A stretch of 64,000 nt of DNA from Gigaspora margarita. Taxonomy: Eukaryota; Glomeromycota; Glomeromycetes; Diversisporales; Gigasporaceae. This document shows, piece by piece, positions 45,245 through 57,465 of this stretch (position 1 is its first letter; the number at the start of each line of letters is the position of its first letter). Location of the stretch: NCBI GenBank assembly GCA_009809945.1, contig WTPW01000028.1, forward strand, positions 254,089 through 318,088. Direction: 5' to 3'. Position numbers and translations under genes: made by a program. The notes beneath the pieces were generated by a model. That model did no database searches. It was not told the DNA's origin and saw only the letters and a list, made by a program, of their open reading frames with translations.

Positions 45245-48074
45245 TTGATAAAAAATTTAATTTTAATTGATTATATTTAAGCAAAAATCTCTTTATTAAT
45301 AATGTGATGATAATAGTGATTTAACAATATTAATAGATAAATTTAATACCCAAAGGCCATCCTTAACTTGATAAATATAAGTTTTTTATAATAAAACGAT
45401 CATAAGAGGCTTTTAAAATGATTTACTATCACTTTAGTTAATTATGCAAATCCTTATCCTTTTTCCTATACAAGAAAATTATAGCGCAATAATGATAAAT
45501 CGATACTTAATAATATAGATAATATATATTTTAATACAAAGATGTTTGATGAAACTATTTTTGAATTAACAAATTGGATTTGTCAAATAATGATACAGAC
45601 GAAATGTTGATAATTGCGAAACTGTTTACAATTGACGAAACTATTGACAATTGACATTATTATTGCTCGATCAGATGACTTTATTTAAATTAAACAAACT
45701 AAATAACTTTATTTACAAATCTGAAAAACATATGGGATAAGGGCTAGTTACCCTTGGCGGCTCTAATATATATAATCACATTTTATACTACAGAAACATA
45801 TATTCATATATTCATCACAACAGCAAACGAAAAAGGACACCAATAATGCTCTGTCTGTCCCACAGGTACAGAGACGATCTGAAACTATTCACAGATCAAA
45901 TGCCTTCATATAGAGAGAAAACATCAAATATTTCTATAGCTGTAAAGAGAATCGGTAAATATATTCCTGCCAATATAAGCGAGGTTCATTCTTATGGTTC
46001 TTGTCTACACTTGCAGCCATGGAGCCAAATACAACAACTGGTCCTTACACTGCCACTTGCAGGTGTGGAGCCAACTACCTCTGGTCCTTGTACTGCCACT
46101 TGCAGCTGTAGAACCAGATACACAATCCTTGTACTGCTAATGCAGCAATAGAGCCTGATATAACAAAAAAACAACACTGCTTGTTAGAAATCGGGTGGGT
46201 TAGAGAGGGTGATAGAGCTAGCCTTTACAAGACGAGTAATAGCGAAAAGAAAGATAAACTTTTTCACTGAGATTATTGGCCTTAAATATTCCTCCTGTAT
46301 CACTGGTTCATACTTGGCCATAGCTATTATCCTTACCCCTATTACTGATCTAACAAAAATCATAATGTGAATTTCAAAATCATATACAAATCTGAAATTA
46401 CCTGTAAATACAAGTTACAAAATCTCACGACAATAATCAAAGAATAACCATAAAAGGATATATAACAAAACCTGTACATGATCAGTCATAAAGTCATATG
46501 ATCTCGCAAAATGATCGCCCTGTCACTTCGTTGACAGGCTTTTCAAAACCATTGACGAAACTACTATTAATTATAAAAAATAAAAAATAACACTATAAAA
46601 GAGATAATATATAGATTTATTTATTATCTTTTTACACTTTCATAACATATTTCTTAAGTGCTAAATGTAATATTTTTTTTTGCATCAGTAGTTTTTTTTA
46701 AAATTCATCAGATATCTTCAGGTGATCAACACCTTGATTGACACCTTGATCGAGTAATGTCAAATGCGATCATAAAAAAAAAAGATAAAATAACTGATAT
46801 AAAAGTATAAATTGGTAGATATTATATAATGAAATAAAAATATTAACCTCGCATAGATCAATTGTTTCATTATAAAAGAAAAAAATAATTTCTTATACTT
46901 CATTAATAATAACAGCTTCGTTATGGGTTTTGTCATTCGTCATAGGTTTGGTCATTCATCAAATCGTTATTTAGAAAATTGCTTGACGATTGGTTTCATC
47001 ATTCGTCAATGATGAAAGTTTCGTCATTCTTTAGGCATCTTTAACTTAATAGATATGTTCTGCATTATTTCTCAATCCATGTCAAATTATTAATTGACTA
47101 AAGTCATTAGCAAATTTGTTATAAAAATTATTTAACAAACATAATAATTTATTTAATAAAATATTTTCTTTTTTTAATTAAATGAAATTTTTTTTTTTTA
47201 CNTTAATTAAAGATTATATAGCAAGATATAAAAATTATCTTTTTTTTATTCTTTCATAAAAAATAAATAATAAGTTTTTAGCAGAAAAATTGGAAATTTT
47301 TGAANGCAAAGATAGTATAAAGATAAACCTTGAAGTCATAATTTCGGTAATATAAATACAACTTATCGATATGAGATTTTTACTAATTCATACTTTATAA
47401 AAAAAAAGATGATATTTTAAATTTACGATTATAAGGGCAATGACATTTATTCATAATATTTTAGGGAGTGGGGGTTAGGTGAAATCTTATATTACACAAG
47501 CTAGTCTACTAGCCAATCAAAATCAAGAATTATTTAACCATAATTATAACAAAATATGGAATAAATATATTTTTTTGTGTAACAAAATTGAGCATTTTGA
47601 TTGGTCTTAGGTGTAGTGGGGGGTAAGCCTCTATAGTAAATAGATATTACGTAATAAATGTTATAGCCCTAATAAAAATTTCAATTATTTATTTTTTAAC
47701 TCAAATTTTATAAATCCAATAGAGGTAATATCTAAATGTATTAAAAATTATCCCAGGTCATCCTTCAATCAGTAAATAATTGACATGTGTTAACTAAGAA
47801 TTGACCAAATTTTTAATTGACAAAAATATATATTCTAGTCATTTATTCTAGCTAAAACAATAATTGTAAACGTGATTACCGAGGCAAATTTATTTATACA
47901 TTATTCTTACTAAATTAAATATTGCAAACATGATTATTAGAACGACAGCTACTTAAATAAAGGCCCTACCATGTCAATTAAAAGATTTGCATCAAGAAAT
48001 TTAGTAAGCTTTAATGTATTATGAAATAAAAATAAACATTCTTTAACTTGGTTATTTTTAAAAATTACAGATAA
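45245..48074. other. Region between Helitron and OB-fold pseudogene
   Basis: Mostly AT-rich. It holds a 43-bp tandem repeat (45996-46164) and two clusters of GACGAAA/TTTCGTC words in opposite orientation (45595-45650 and 46905-47035) that could be subterminal repeats of an element. Two N bases occur (47202, 47305). No other gene is supported. Confidence 0.4.
45996..46164. repeat. 43-bp tandem repeat x4
   Basis: The words GGTCCTTGTACTGCCACTTG and CAGCTGTAGAACCAGATACA recur with drift at 45996, 46040, 46083 and 46126. The open frames crossing this block on both strands are by-products. Confidence 0.85.
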
Positions 48075-49102
48075 TTATCTTCTACTTCTTTTTGTTCTAT
48101 TATTTTTTTCTTTTTTGCATTCTACCTCAACCTCTAGTTCATCTATAAATTCTATATCATCATCATCTTCTGGAATGTCCTCAACTCAAGTCCTTCTATC
48201 TTGAATATTATCCTCAACTATTGGCTCAAGAAGATCCAAAGCCAAATCAGATTAAGTTTTTTTACCTTTTCGATTTGGTGTTATAATACTAGTCTTTGTG
48301 GAGGGTATTAGGTTTGGGAGCGAAGCAGCAGGTTCAACAATGACAGGAGATGCAGAAGAGGAGCCAGTACCCTGTTTAGTAGACCTTGTTGTTACTCTAC
48401 GAGGCCTTTTTGGGGGTTGTAGAGCAGCCGATTCGGTATTCTCAGCAATCATGTCAATATCAGAGCAACAATCTGTATTAATTGAAGAAGTGGAACCTTG
48501 CACGTTTAGTGTTGTATTAGCACCAGAAATCATAAAATCAATGTCTGTGACCTCAAGTATAATAAAATCAGAAGTTATGCGCCTAATAAAACCAGACACA
48601 ATAAATGTTCTACCTATTTTAATACTATTATTAACATGCAAATAAGAGAATTTTGGCACATTGGTAGAATAAAAGACTCTCATTTTCATATGAACATTTT
48701 TTGAATTTGTATGCGGATTATATTGATAACACCCAGCATCAAAATAAGTAGAATCTCCGCATTCCTTTGGATCTCGACTAACTAATATATTAAACATAGA
48801 ATGAGGGACACTCAATGAGATTTCACTGTGTTCAAACACCTGATCAGGGTCACCAACAGCAATAACGAAAGCATAAGAGGCTGTAACATATTGTTCTAAA
48901 TTTTCTACCACAAATTTCCCCGCGAACATAATAATGTCACTAACAGAAAATTCTGTATAAGGTTGCTAAAAGGGGTAAAATATTTCCAATAAACTATACT
49001 AAAATCGTTCTCAGCTATTTGGCACTTAGCAAGGCCTTGAGTTAGAGAATTGGAATCCTCTTTAGTAATTATAATCACAATCAATGTACTATGTAAAGGC
49101 AT
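48075..49102 (-). pseudogene. OB-fold (RPA-like) protein gene, decayed; possible Helitron cargo
   Basis: The longest open piece (48929-48252, 225 codons) contains VHMKMRVFYSTNV and NNSIKIGRTFIVSGFIRRIT, then FIILEVTDIDFM, a beta-rich run like a single-strand-DNA-binding OB fold. Downstream comes a Ser/Thr-rich linker with a basic KRPRRVTTRS nuclear-type signal. The same frame continues past a TAA (48252) and a TGA (about 48190) into an acidic stretch (EDDDDIEFIDELEVEVE) and a basic end (NNRTKRSRR) at 48075. Upstream, an ATG at 49102 opens about 45 codons but is one frame off, with one more stop near 48965. I assign RPA-like only from the fold-like pattern. RPA-like genes ride on Helitrons in several lineages, and this one has the same strand and lies 2.8 kb upstream. 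Confidence 0.55.
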
Positions 49103-50400
49103 CTTAAAAAAATGAAGTGAATTTTATGGATATTTCGTACTTTTTAAAAAGGTTTAACAGCAATCGTATATGATGAAAATAATTCACCAGAGCTGTAAAT
49201 TGATTTTTTATGTGATTATAGTAAATTAATGCAAGGGATTTTATTGATTGATAGCTTTAGATCTCAAAGATTTTATTATTGCATAGATAAAATGCAGGCT
49301 CTTTTTATAATAAAATAGTTAAAGAAGGCTTTCACAATGATTTTCTGCTTCTCTCATGTAAATTTATAATACTCATCTAATCTTGCAAATCCATCCAATA
49401 TTCGAGTTACTCAAAACTTCTCTGCACTGCACTTACATCATTTATCACTAGAAATATCCACAACGATCCCTAAGCCTTGTAGATCACACAAATAATTAAT
49501 CTTATAGAGTGTCTTTATGATCAGAGATCCAGATCTGCTATACAACCATAAACGTTTTCAGTACTTCGGGAAACTTTCTAGACAATAAAATGTATGTGGA
49601 AAAGTATATCAAATATAACAGCTACAAACAATTAGGAAAATTTATGAAGATCAATATCTAAGGCTTAGGAAAAATAAATGTCAGAAAAATGAAATGCAGA
49701 TCGATTTCAATAATCGAACTTTTACTATTTTAAAATAAAGAAAATAAAATAAAATTTCACATGACCTATATTTTTTTTATGTTACGTATACAAAAAAAAA
49801 AATAAATACAACCTAAATACAACAAAAATTTTTTGGAGCAAGATCAGATCTGAATGCTCATCTCGTGATAGTTCAGATAAAGATAATATAAAATTTTTAT
49901 ATGATAATCTATTCCGTTTTAATCAAAAAGGAAATGTGGCTGATCATGGGCAAAGAAAAAAACCAATAAGATTTAGTACACATGTACAAATAAACATATA
50001 GATGGAAATGATCAGAGATATGCTGACAAAAAAAATAGAGAAGAGGTTAATTTGAGTGATCAACATCCATATGATCAGCTTATTTTACATAGTAAATTGC
50101 AATGATAGGCTCTTTTCAAATACCATTTACAGGAGTTTCCTAAAAGGAAATCTATTCATATGACAAGGTACAGCAGTTTATTTTCATAGGCACTCTTTGA
50201 TTTTCTAACTTTAAAGCAGAAAAATAATAAAGTTGAGAAGAATCATGCATTCAAAATAGGTGTTTCATTTTATTTTATGTATATAATATTTGTTTTAAAA
50301 CTTTTTTTTAAAAGTTCAACTCACTAAACCTCTTAGCCATTATAAATTGCTAGAATGTTGAATGAAGTCGTAGGTAATCAAGAGGTATTTGAGCAGTTAG
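49103..50400. other. AT-rich DNA, nothing recognised
   Basis: No ORF or element border is visible. Confidence 0.5.
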
Positions 50401-50565
50401 AAGCTAGTTTTTTAGATTAGTTTTTTTAAATGTGTAGTTTTTTAGCGAAATAATTTTAAATAAATAGTTTTTTCAGGTGAGTAGTTTTTTTGACAGGTGG
50501 TTTTTTAGACAGGTAGTTTTTTAGACAAGTAGTTTTTAGATAGTGGTTTATTAAATGAGTAATTT
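50401..50565. repeat. Degenerate ~19-bp repeat, GACAGGTAGTTTTTTA
   Basis: GTAGTTTTTTAGACAGG-type units recur about eight times with drift, most regularly between 50480 and 50545. Confidence 0.75.
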
Positions 50566-52119
50566 TAGTCAAGTCAAAACTAAAACTATTATAACTAGAA
50601 ATAGTAGAATTCAGACGATTTGATTAGAGTCTACTATTAAAAAGAAGTCGAATGCTCAGAAATAATTGTTAAGAAGTATTTAAGTTAAATATAAATCATA
50701 ATAGTTTATTAGAAGTTATTTGAATTAGGATTGGTTAAAGTATATTTTTAATTTTAATAAAATGAACTTGAATATATAATTTAAATATCATTTATTCTTA
50801 ATTTATTTTAAATATATTAACAGTATAAATATAGATTTATTATTGACACATTCGACTCTACAATTAATCGAGTTTTATATAATTAAACATATAATAAATT
50901 GAGTCGCTACACAATCAATGTAAGAAAAAAAATAAATCAATAGAACAAAGAATAAATATAAATCTATTTCTTTATTAAATTACTATAATTTAACTAACAT
51001 GTAAAATTCAAATTTCATATCATAAACCCACGAGCTTCTAATCGCGATGATACTAATTTATGATCCTAATAATTTAAATAATCAATAATTTTTAAACTCC
51101 AAAATATACTTGAATAATTTATATAAATAATTTTTTATACTTATCTATTGAATCGACATGAAGTTTATCGAACTCGAATAGCTTAATAATCTCCAATCAA
51201 TTAAAATGAAATGGCAAATAGATTAATTTAACAGGTAAAACTATGCAATAAAATGTTAAAAAGTATCTTTTCACAAGCAAAAATAATGTAAAATCATCAA
51301 ATCTACGTACTATATAACAGTTTTTCTTGATTTTTACCACAATATCTATAATGCACTAGCACTTCAAAGATGCATTTTGTCGAAAGCTCTTGCACTAGTG
51401 CACCTACTAAAATACTTTTTAAGCCAAAAAGCTGTTAACCTGAGAAGAATTAGACAAAAGAAGGCAAAATAATTGCCTATATTCAAAGGTGGTGATTTAT
51501 AAAGAGAATTTCATTTTTTATATTTTTCATACCATTTGATTTGTAGAAAGCACAGCAATAAGTTTGTTTTAAGGAACACTACATGTTGGGACTAAGGTTT
51601 TGGTGAAAATTTTAAAATTGTAATTTCATTGATTTGTGTAATTTGTGAAGATCATATAATAAAATTTTAGATGTGACAAATCATGTGACTGTTAAACAGA
51701 TTAGATTATCTGTTATCTTTTTTAATATACATCATTTAAATTTTAATTTGAAGTATTTTTATAGTGTAAAAAAAAATAATATTTGTTTTTCACAACGATA
51801 ATTCTATCGAAACATATTTTTTCCTCTTAATTTTCTCTCACTCGTCACGAGTGTACTGTACATTTTTGTCAATCATTTTGTTCATATGATTGTGAATAAA
51901 TTTTGCATATGAAATTTATGGAATATTATATAAAATCATTTTGGGTAATTTTACCAATGTATGTTAAGTAGGAACAGAATTTAAGTAGATTTGGAATTTC
52001 CTAGTTAAATTAGGGTTCTAATTAAATTAGGGTTAGGGTATGGGTGTTCATGTAATAAAATCATCCCAAAATGCTGGTTTTATATAAAACTCTGAATCCA
52101 ATTAAATTCTGTTTCCCTT
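50566..52119. other. Intergenic DNA with one dispersed repeat piece
   Basis: Positions 51617-51694 match 10883-10962 (GATTTGTGTAATTTGTGAAG, ATGTGACAAATCATGTGACT). The rest is AT-rich without genes. A short palindrome with TGCACTAG lies at 51352-51402. Confidence 0.5.
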
Positions 52120-52127
52120 ATTACATA

Positions 52128-53529
52128 CAGTGTTGGAAATCTGTTTTGAAATTTATGTTCTCATGAGAACATATTTCTTTAATTTAATGTTCTCAAAAAT
52201 TTTTTTATGTTCTCAAATAAAAAAAAAATTTCTTTCTCTCTTCTTCTCTCTCTCTTTCTCCCTCTTTCTTTCTCTCTCCATTTTTCTCTCACTTTTTCTT
52301 TTTGCAATTATTTTCTTTCTCTTATTCTCTCACTTTATTTATTTTTTAATTTTCATTTTTAATTAATATATTTAAAAATTATTAATGGTAAAATAATAAA
52401 GAATATAATTTATTTAACTAAAATTTATAAACAAAGCTATATTATTTAAAAAAATAAAACTAGTTTTCATATATTTTTTTTTAAAAAAAAAACAATTTAA
52501 TATTTTAGACTTTTATATAATGTTAAGATGTCATTGGTTTAATCCAGCTAGTACAATTAGTTTTTAGATAAGTCTTTAATGTTTCTTAAATATTTAAATA
52601 AATAAATATAGTAAATATAATATATTATTCTTCTTCACTATAGTGAATTTAGTAAATTTATAAATTCAAAATATAAATTTTAAATATAGCACTAAAGTTT
52701 AAAATTATAATAACTAAAGATTTGCTAACTAATTTTCTTGTAAAAAATTTATGTTATTTTCATAGTGAGTTAGCTCTCTGAAAACTTATATTAAATATTG
52801 ATTTATTTAGTATTCAATATAATAATATTATATGTACCGATATATCAAAGTTTGTACAATACTGGGTAGCATAAGACATATGTTCTATTTATATAGAGCA
52901 CAAATTTTTGATACTTAAATAATCAATTCAGATTGGCTAATTTTGATGCAATTGATTCTAATTGGTCAATTAAAAATATATTTTTTCTTTTTTTTTATAT
53001 TAAATGTAATATTGAAATTTATTACAAACTTTAACTTTAATACCTTCTTTAAAACAAAATGTAATAAAAATCCTTTAACAGAAATGTAGCTTAGCAAAAA
53101 AAATCTATCAATATGTCAAAGGGTTTTTTGATTTAACTTGTTTTAAAAAAGTTATAATGATTTAAAGTTTTAGAATGCATTTTGCTATCCAGTACTGTAG
53201 GATAATATAGCTATGCAACTATATTATACCAAAACTGGAAGTGGATAACCCAATAAATTATATTATCCAAAATCTTACTGTAATTCAAAANCATTAAATT
53301 GTTTTCTATTTCAACAACTAACAATTAAATATTTATGAACTTAATTATTTAAACTACTATATTAATAAAATANTTTTTTATTACTTTATATATTTACATA
53401 GAGAACATATTTTTCAAACTTAATGTTCTCAAAAAAAATTTAATAGAGAACATCTTAAATTTTGTAAATGTTCTCAAATTAAAAGTGATGTTCTCATGAG
53501 AACATGAGAACATAAGATTTCCAACACTG
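52128..53529. mobile_element. Non-autonomous hAT with ATGTTCTCA subterminal repeats
   Basis: Perfect 14-base ends CAGTGTTGGAAATC and exact duplication ATTACATA (52120-52127 and 53530-53537). ATGTTCTCA or TGAGAACAT occurs many times near both ends (52150-52220, 53400-53510), the usual style of hAT subterminal transposase sites. A pyrimidine-rich CTTTCTCTC tract is at 52232-52340. Two N bases lie near 53291 and 53373. No transposase. Confidence 0.92.
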
Positions 53530-53547
53530 ATTACATATACACTCATT

Positions 53548-54802
53548 AAGGATGGGAAAAATAATAATTATGTAATCGAATAACTAAAATTTAGCCCTTA
53601 CATATTTTTATAAATTATTACATATTATTTAAGTAAGGACGATCATTAACCCGAGCTTTGTGGGGCCGCCCTGCTTCGATTACGAATAACATTATATATC
53701 GACTACGTTATCGATTACGTTATTTGTATACAAACATTGTTTTTTTTTTATAAATAAAAAGATTGATTGTTTGAACGCGACAACATATTTATATACAATG
53801 TCAAATTGGCCTTTGACAAATGAACGTGCAACAAAAATGTCATGACAGTTAACCCCGCAATAGTCACATTCGCATTAGTCACAATCTCGCTATAGTCACC
53901 TCATTTTTCTATTTATACAGTATATATAAATTCTTGCTCGTATTAGTCACAATCTCGCAATAGGCACATAGAATGTCTGATTTTGGCATGTGACTATTGC
54001 GGGGTTATACTGTACTCGGTGGCATATTGGTCAAGAAAAAAATCCATATAATTAATTTTGAATAAATTATTCAAGTTAATGCAACTAATTCTAACGAAAC
54101 ATCAAACGAAACATTTCTTGAAAAAATCATATCTAATGTCGAATTTGATAATATGGAAATAGTGATAATGATTTAGAACAATTTGAAGAAGGAAACATAT
54201 GCAGACAATTGCAAATATTGACAATTTCAAAACTAATGAGCAAAGGAGCTAAGGGATATATTCGTGCTAATCACATTTCGTGAGATTATGAAAATACGTC
54301 ATTTGTTTACTTGCACTTACAAATTTGCCTAAACTAACTATTACCAAACCCTAGCACTAACCCTAACGTCTTAGGCCAAATGATTAATCATCTTCCCCAA
54401 ATTACTTATAGCAACCAATAATAGAACCTTCTATTCTACCTTCCATTCAAGCTACAATAATAATCATGTGATAGCTTTGGAAAACTGGTTATTTCTGGAC
54501 AAAAATTGATATTTTAATTGTATTTACATTTGCAATAACGATATTCAAAAGTAATTTAAACCATACAAACGAATTTTTTTAAAAAAATAAATATTAAATT
54601 TGAAAGGCAACTGTATTTGTAATAATAATGTCAAACAATAATTTATTAAAAAAATAAATATTAATTTTGAAAGTTTTCTATTTAATATAACGATAATAAT
54701 ATTTGTATTTAAATAGATTATTTATTACAACGAATTTGAAAATATATAAAATTATACAAGAATATGTAAGAAAATTAAGAATATAAAAATTTTGCCCATC
54801 CT
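53548..54802. mobile_element. Possible older hAT-like element
   Basis: AAGGATGGGAAAAATAATAA at the left resembles the inverse of TTTTGCCCATCCTG at 54789-54802. No matching 8-bp duplication is seen. A MITE (53846-54012) and unrelated DNA lie inside. Confidence 0.35.
53846..54012. mobile_element. MITE with CAGTATAACCCCGCAATAGTCA ends
   Basis: CAGTTAACCCCGCAATAGTC at the left and, inverted, CAGTATAACCCCGCAATAGT at the right. Inside, ATTAGTCACAATCTCGC appears twice in direct orientation (53874, 53942). The right flank has TA and the left GA. The ends are pogo/Tigger-like. Confidence 0.8.
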
Positions 54803-55146
54803 GATTTAATTAGGAAAATTTAAAACCATTTAAATTTCGCTCCCATTACATCATATATAATCACATTACCTTTTAGTATATTATGAAAAAATATCGGTAT
54901 ATCAACAATATTTTTCTTTTAAGACTTAATATTTACTTTTAAAAGAATATTTAGCGTTAATATTTATCTTAAATAGGCATTATTCTCGAATTCACATCAC
55001 TTCAAGAGATTGGAGAACAATTTTTATCTTTTTGAAATCGCGTGTAATTATGATTAGCATTAAGTTGGCTACTACATTAGTAAGCATATATTTTTTATAC
55101 TCATATCGGCGGATTTGATTTTTTGATCCGCTTGTGAACGAAGTCA
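54803..55146. other. AT-rich intergenic DNA
   Basis: No gene is seen. Confidence 0.5.
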
Positions 55147-55510
55147 CAAGGCGGGACATTATTGCGAGTCACCGGACTTTCCGTGTGACAGAGATCACTG
55201 ACGAAATGGTATTTTAGGTAACCTGATGATCTGCATCGATCTCTTGTTCTTTGAATTTTCTGCTCGACATTGTGTCCAGTTATCCCCCCACCACGCCCAA
55301 AAGGAAAAGAAAAAGAAGAAAGAAGAGGAAGAAGGGAGGGTTGAGCAGAAGGGAGCGATACATTACTACAGAGTCACTGGACTTGTCGCGAAAATAAAAA
55401 AGAAACAAACAAAGAGATCGAAGTACTATCCTCGAAAAGATCTGCTCACGTGACGTCATGCGGCTTGTTCCGCGACCCTATCCCATACTGTATGACATCG
55501 TTTGCATAAA
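55147..55510 (-). pseudogene. Related copy of the 19-kb gene-like unit, empty hAT site
   Basis: Shares, in inverted gene sense, GGCGGGACATTATTGCGAG, GTCACCGGACTT, CTGCTCGACATTGTGTCCAG and CCCTATCCCATACTGTA with 18827-19040. A purine-rich block (55285-55350, AAAGAAGAAAGAAGAGG) interrupts it. On the minus strand, ATG at about 55270 opens MSSRKFKEQEIDADHQ, followed by GT, which could be a first exon and donor site. No domain is recognised. Confidence 0.35.
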
Positions 55511-56346
55511 AGGACGTGACTGTAGTTATGAAGGTTGGTCACGACTGTTGTGTACGAGGAAGGGGCACACGACGAGACGAGCAATAATCATGGGCCTTTT
55601 TAAAATAAATTGTTACACCAATTTTGCTTTAAGTGACGTTAAAAAGTAATAAACAAACACCCGTCACAATCAATAAAAAGCTTCTTTAATATCTATACGA
55701 TATAACAAAAAAAAAAAAGACAAATAAAACAGCTGACTAACATATTTATTGGAATATTCGGACGTTTTAGGAAGAGTTGTCATTTTTATATGGGTTGCAG
55801 ATAAACTTGGAAGGAAAACTTCAAGAAAACAGCCATTTTAACTCACTTCTGGTAACATAATTTTACACATTTATTCGTAAGTCAATGTAAGTAAAAAAGG
55901 CCATTCTAATGAAAGTTCGTTTTATCATAATTTTTTAAGCGAATAAGTTTTCTGACTTCAATCGTGATTGGCTGATTTTTGGGTTGAATTAAATCGGCCA
56001 GTATGTTTTATATATATATGCGGATTATAATGGTGAATTTGTGATTTAGCATTTTTGAATATTTTAATACGTTATAATAGTGAATAGTGAATTAGAGTAT
56101 ATTTTTGATTAGTGTTAAATTACCAGAAAATGTCGATCATACACAGATAGAGCATTGCGATTGGGTTATATCCTGGATAAAGTTCTATTATTCACGAACT
56201 TTTAAAAAATTAAGCAATACGCTCTAAAGACACATATTAGAATTTTATATACGCTAATTTAGTTTTATAATAACTATTTTATTTAGATATTACAAGGTGT
56301 TTATTTTTTTTTCACGATAAATCGAATAATACATACACAACCATTT
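55511..56346. other. 3' flank of the membrane protein gene
   Basis: AT-rich with poly-A runs. No element or ORF is recognised. Confidence 0.5.
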
Positions 56347-57465
56347 CTAACTACTTTCACTTTTATTGTGGCTATTTGTTGATGTATGCAAGCCCATAAG
56401 AAGACGTTTTATCCCCTCCAACTCAATATAATTAACTTCAGTTCTCCGCAATTTAAATTCAAAATGTAATTTGGATAAATTTTTAGTTCCTGGTGTTACT
56501 AACCCAATGCAAGCAAGAAAAGGGATAGAAAGAATATAAAATATACACAATAAAAGGTTAATTACAGGTTGGTATTTTACTGGTAGCAAATGCCTAAAAG
56601 GGATTTTATCTTCGTAAATCAAGTTATCATCATTTGAATCGTTCGTTTCTCCTATAATTTTATTTGAATTTTTCATTAAATTTATATATTCTATCTGTTT
56701 ATTTATTGCTTTGTTTATTGCCATGGGAATAATTATTTTAATAACAATAGGAGCAGAAATAATAGACCATAGGCATAATGCTGAAAATATAATCAGCACA
56801 TAGACTACAATTTGAAATATTTGGGCTCTGTCATTATGCTTACTAATCAATGTAAAAACAGAGATTATTGCCAAAATAATAAAAATACATGAAGCTAAAG
56901 CAACCCACATAGCTATATAAATCATCATATATTTCATATGTCTAATTAGTCCTTTCATAAAAGATAATTGTTTTCGATCTTTTTTTTCATATTTTACAAG
57001 GTCTTGATAATCTTCGATATTATATTTCCAGAAATCTTCACATCTGACAATTTTTAATCCAGTTTTTTCGATTTCATCTTTATATAACTTTTCCAGAGAT
57101 TCTAAATTATCATTTTTAGTCATAAGACTTTGAAGAGACCACAAATTTCTACAAAGTGTTACAATGCTTCCTAATCCAATAGCAGTGGTTGAAATGATGT
57201 TCGTAGTCTCTTTGCCTTCGTGTTCATTATTCATTTGCAAATACAAAGCATAAACGCCAACCCCAAGCGATAATATGCAAATAATAGCAGCAATAAATAG
57301 CTGTACAAAAAATGAACTTTGGAGTTGTTGCCACCTTTTAAACCTTCTTTTTAGTTTAATGAGATAATATATCTCTTCCGGTGAAATCACTTCTTCTGGT
57401 ACCTTAACCTGCTTCGAATTCGCATCTCCTTGTACCTGATCTTGCTCCGAATTCTCATTTGACAT
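56347..57465 (-). CDS. Multi-pass membrane protein of unknown function
   Basis: Intronless frame of 372 residues from the ATG at 57465; the upstream in-frame TTG is not a likely fungal start. A hydrophilic N-terminus rich in Glu, Gln and Asn (1-45) precedes TM1 (about 51-77) and a shorter hydrophobic segment (89-112). A charged loop with a possible coiled coil follows (117-172, NLESLEKLYKDEIEKTGL), then two long hydrophobic blocks (178-207 and 215-250, the latter perhaps two helices), a polar loop with NDSNDDN (275-281), and a last TM (299-324). The tail (325-372) is basic and then polar. I do not recognise the family. The general shape (loop-separated helices, SLATT-like first half) recalls fungal SLATT/DUF4231-type membrane proteins, but this is only a resemblance. 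The flanks are transposon-rich and give no functional context. Confidence 0.75.
   Translation of the reverse strand: MSNENSEQDQVQGDANSKQVKVPEEVISPEEIYYLIKLKRRFKRWQQLQSSFFVQLFIAAIICILSLGVGVYALYLQMNNEHEGKETTNIISTTAIGLGSIVTLCRNLWSLQSLMTKNDNLESLEKLYKDEIEKTGLKIVRCEDFWKYNIEDYQDLVKYEKKDRKQLSFMKGLIRHMKYMMIYIAMWVALASCIFIILAIISVFTLISKHNDRAQIFQIVVYVLIIFSALCLWSIISAPIVIKIIIPMAINKAINKQIEYINLMKNSNKIIGETNDSNDDNLIYEDKIPFRHLLPVKYQPVINLLLCIFYILSIPFLACIGLVTPGTKNLSKLHFEFKLRRTEVNYIELEGIKRLLMGLHTSTNSHNKSESS

Noticed and set aside
45846..46177. ORFs on both strands at 45846-46151 and 45992-46177
   Set aside because: They cross the 43-bp tandem repeat and show no domain.
45590..47040. GACGAAA clusters as subterminal repeats of one transposon
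   Set aside because: The words are inverted at the two sides, but no terminal repeat or duplication was found; noted only in the region entry.
47460..47640. GGGGGTTAG / GTGGGGGGTAAG as inverted ends
   Set aside because: The G-rich words lie in the same orientation and do not form an inverted repeat.
52130..52366. Ser/Phe/Leu-rich ORF
   Set aside because: Produced by a CT-rich microsatellite inside a hAT element.
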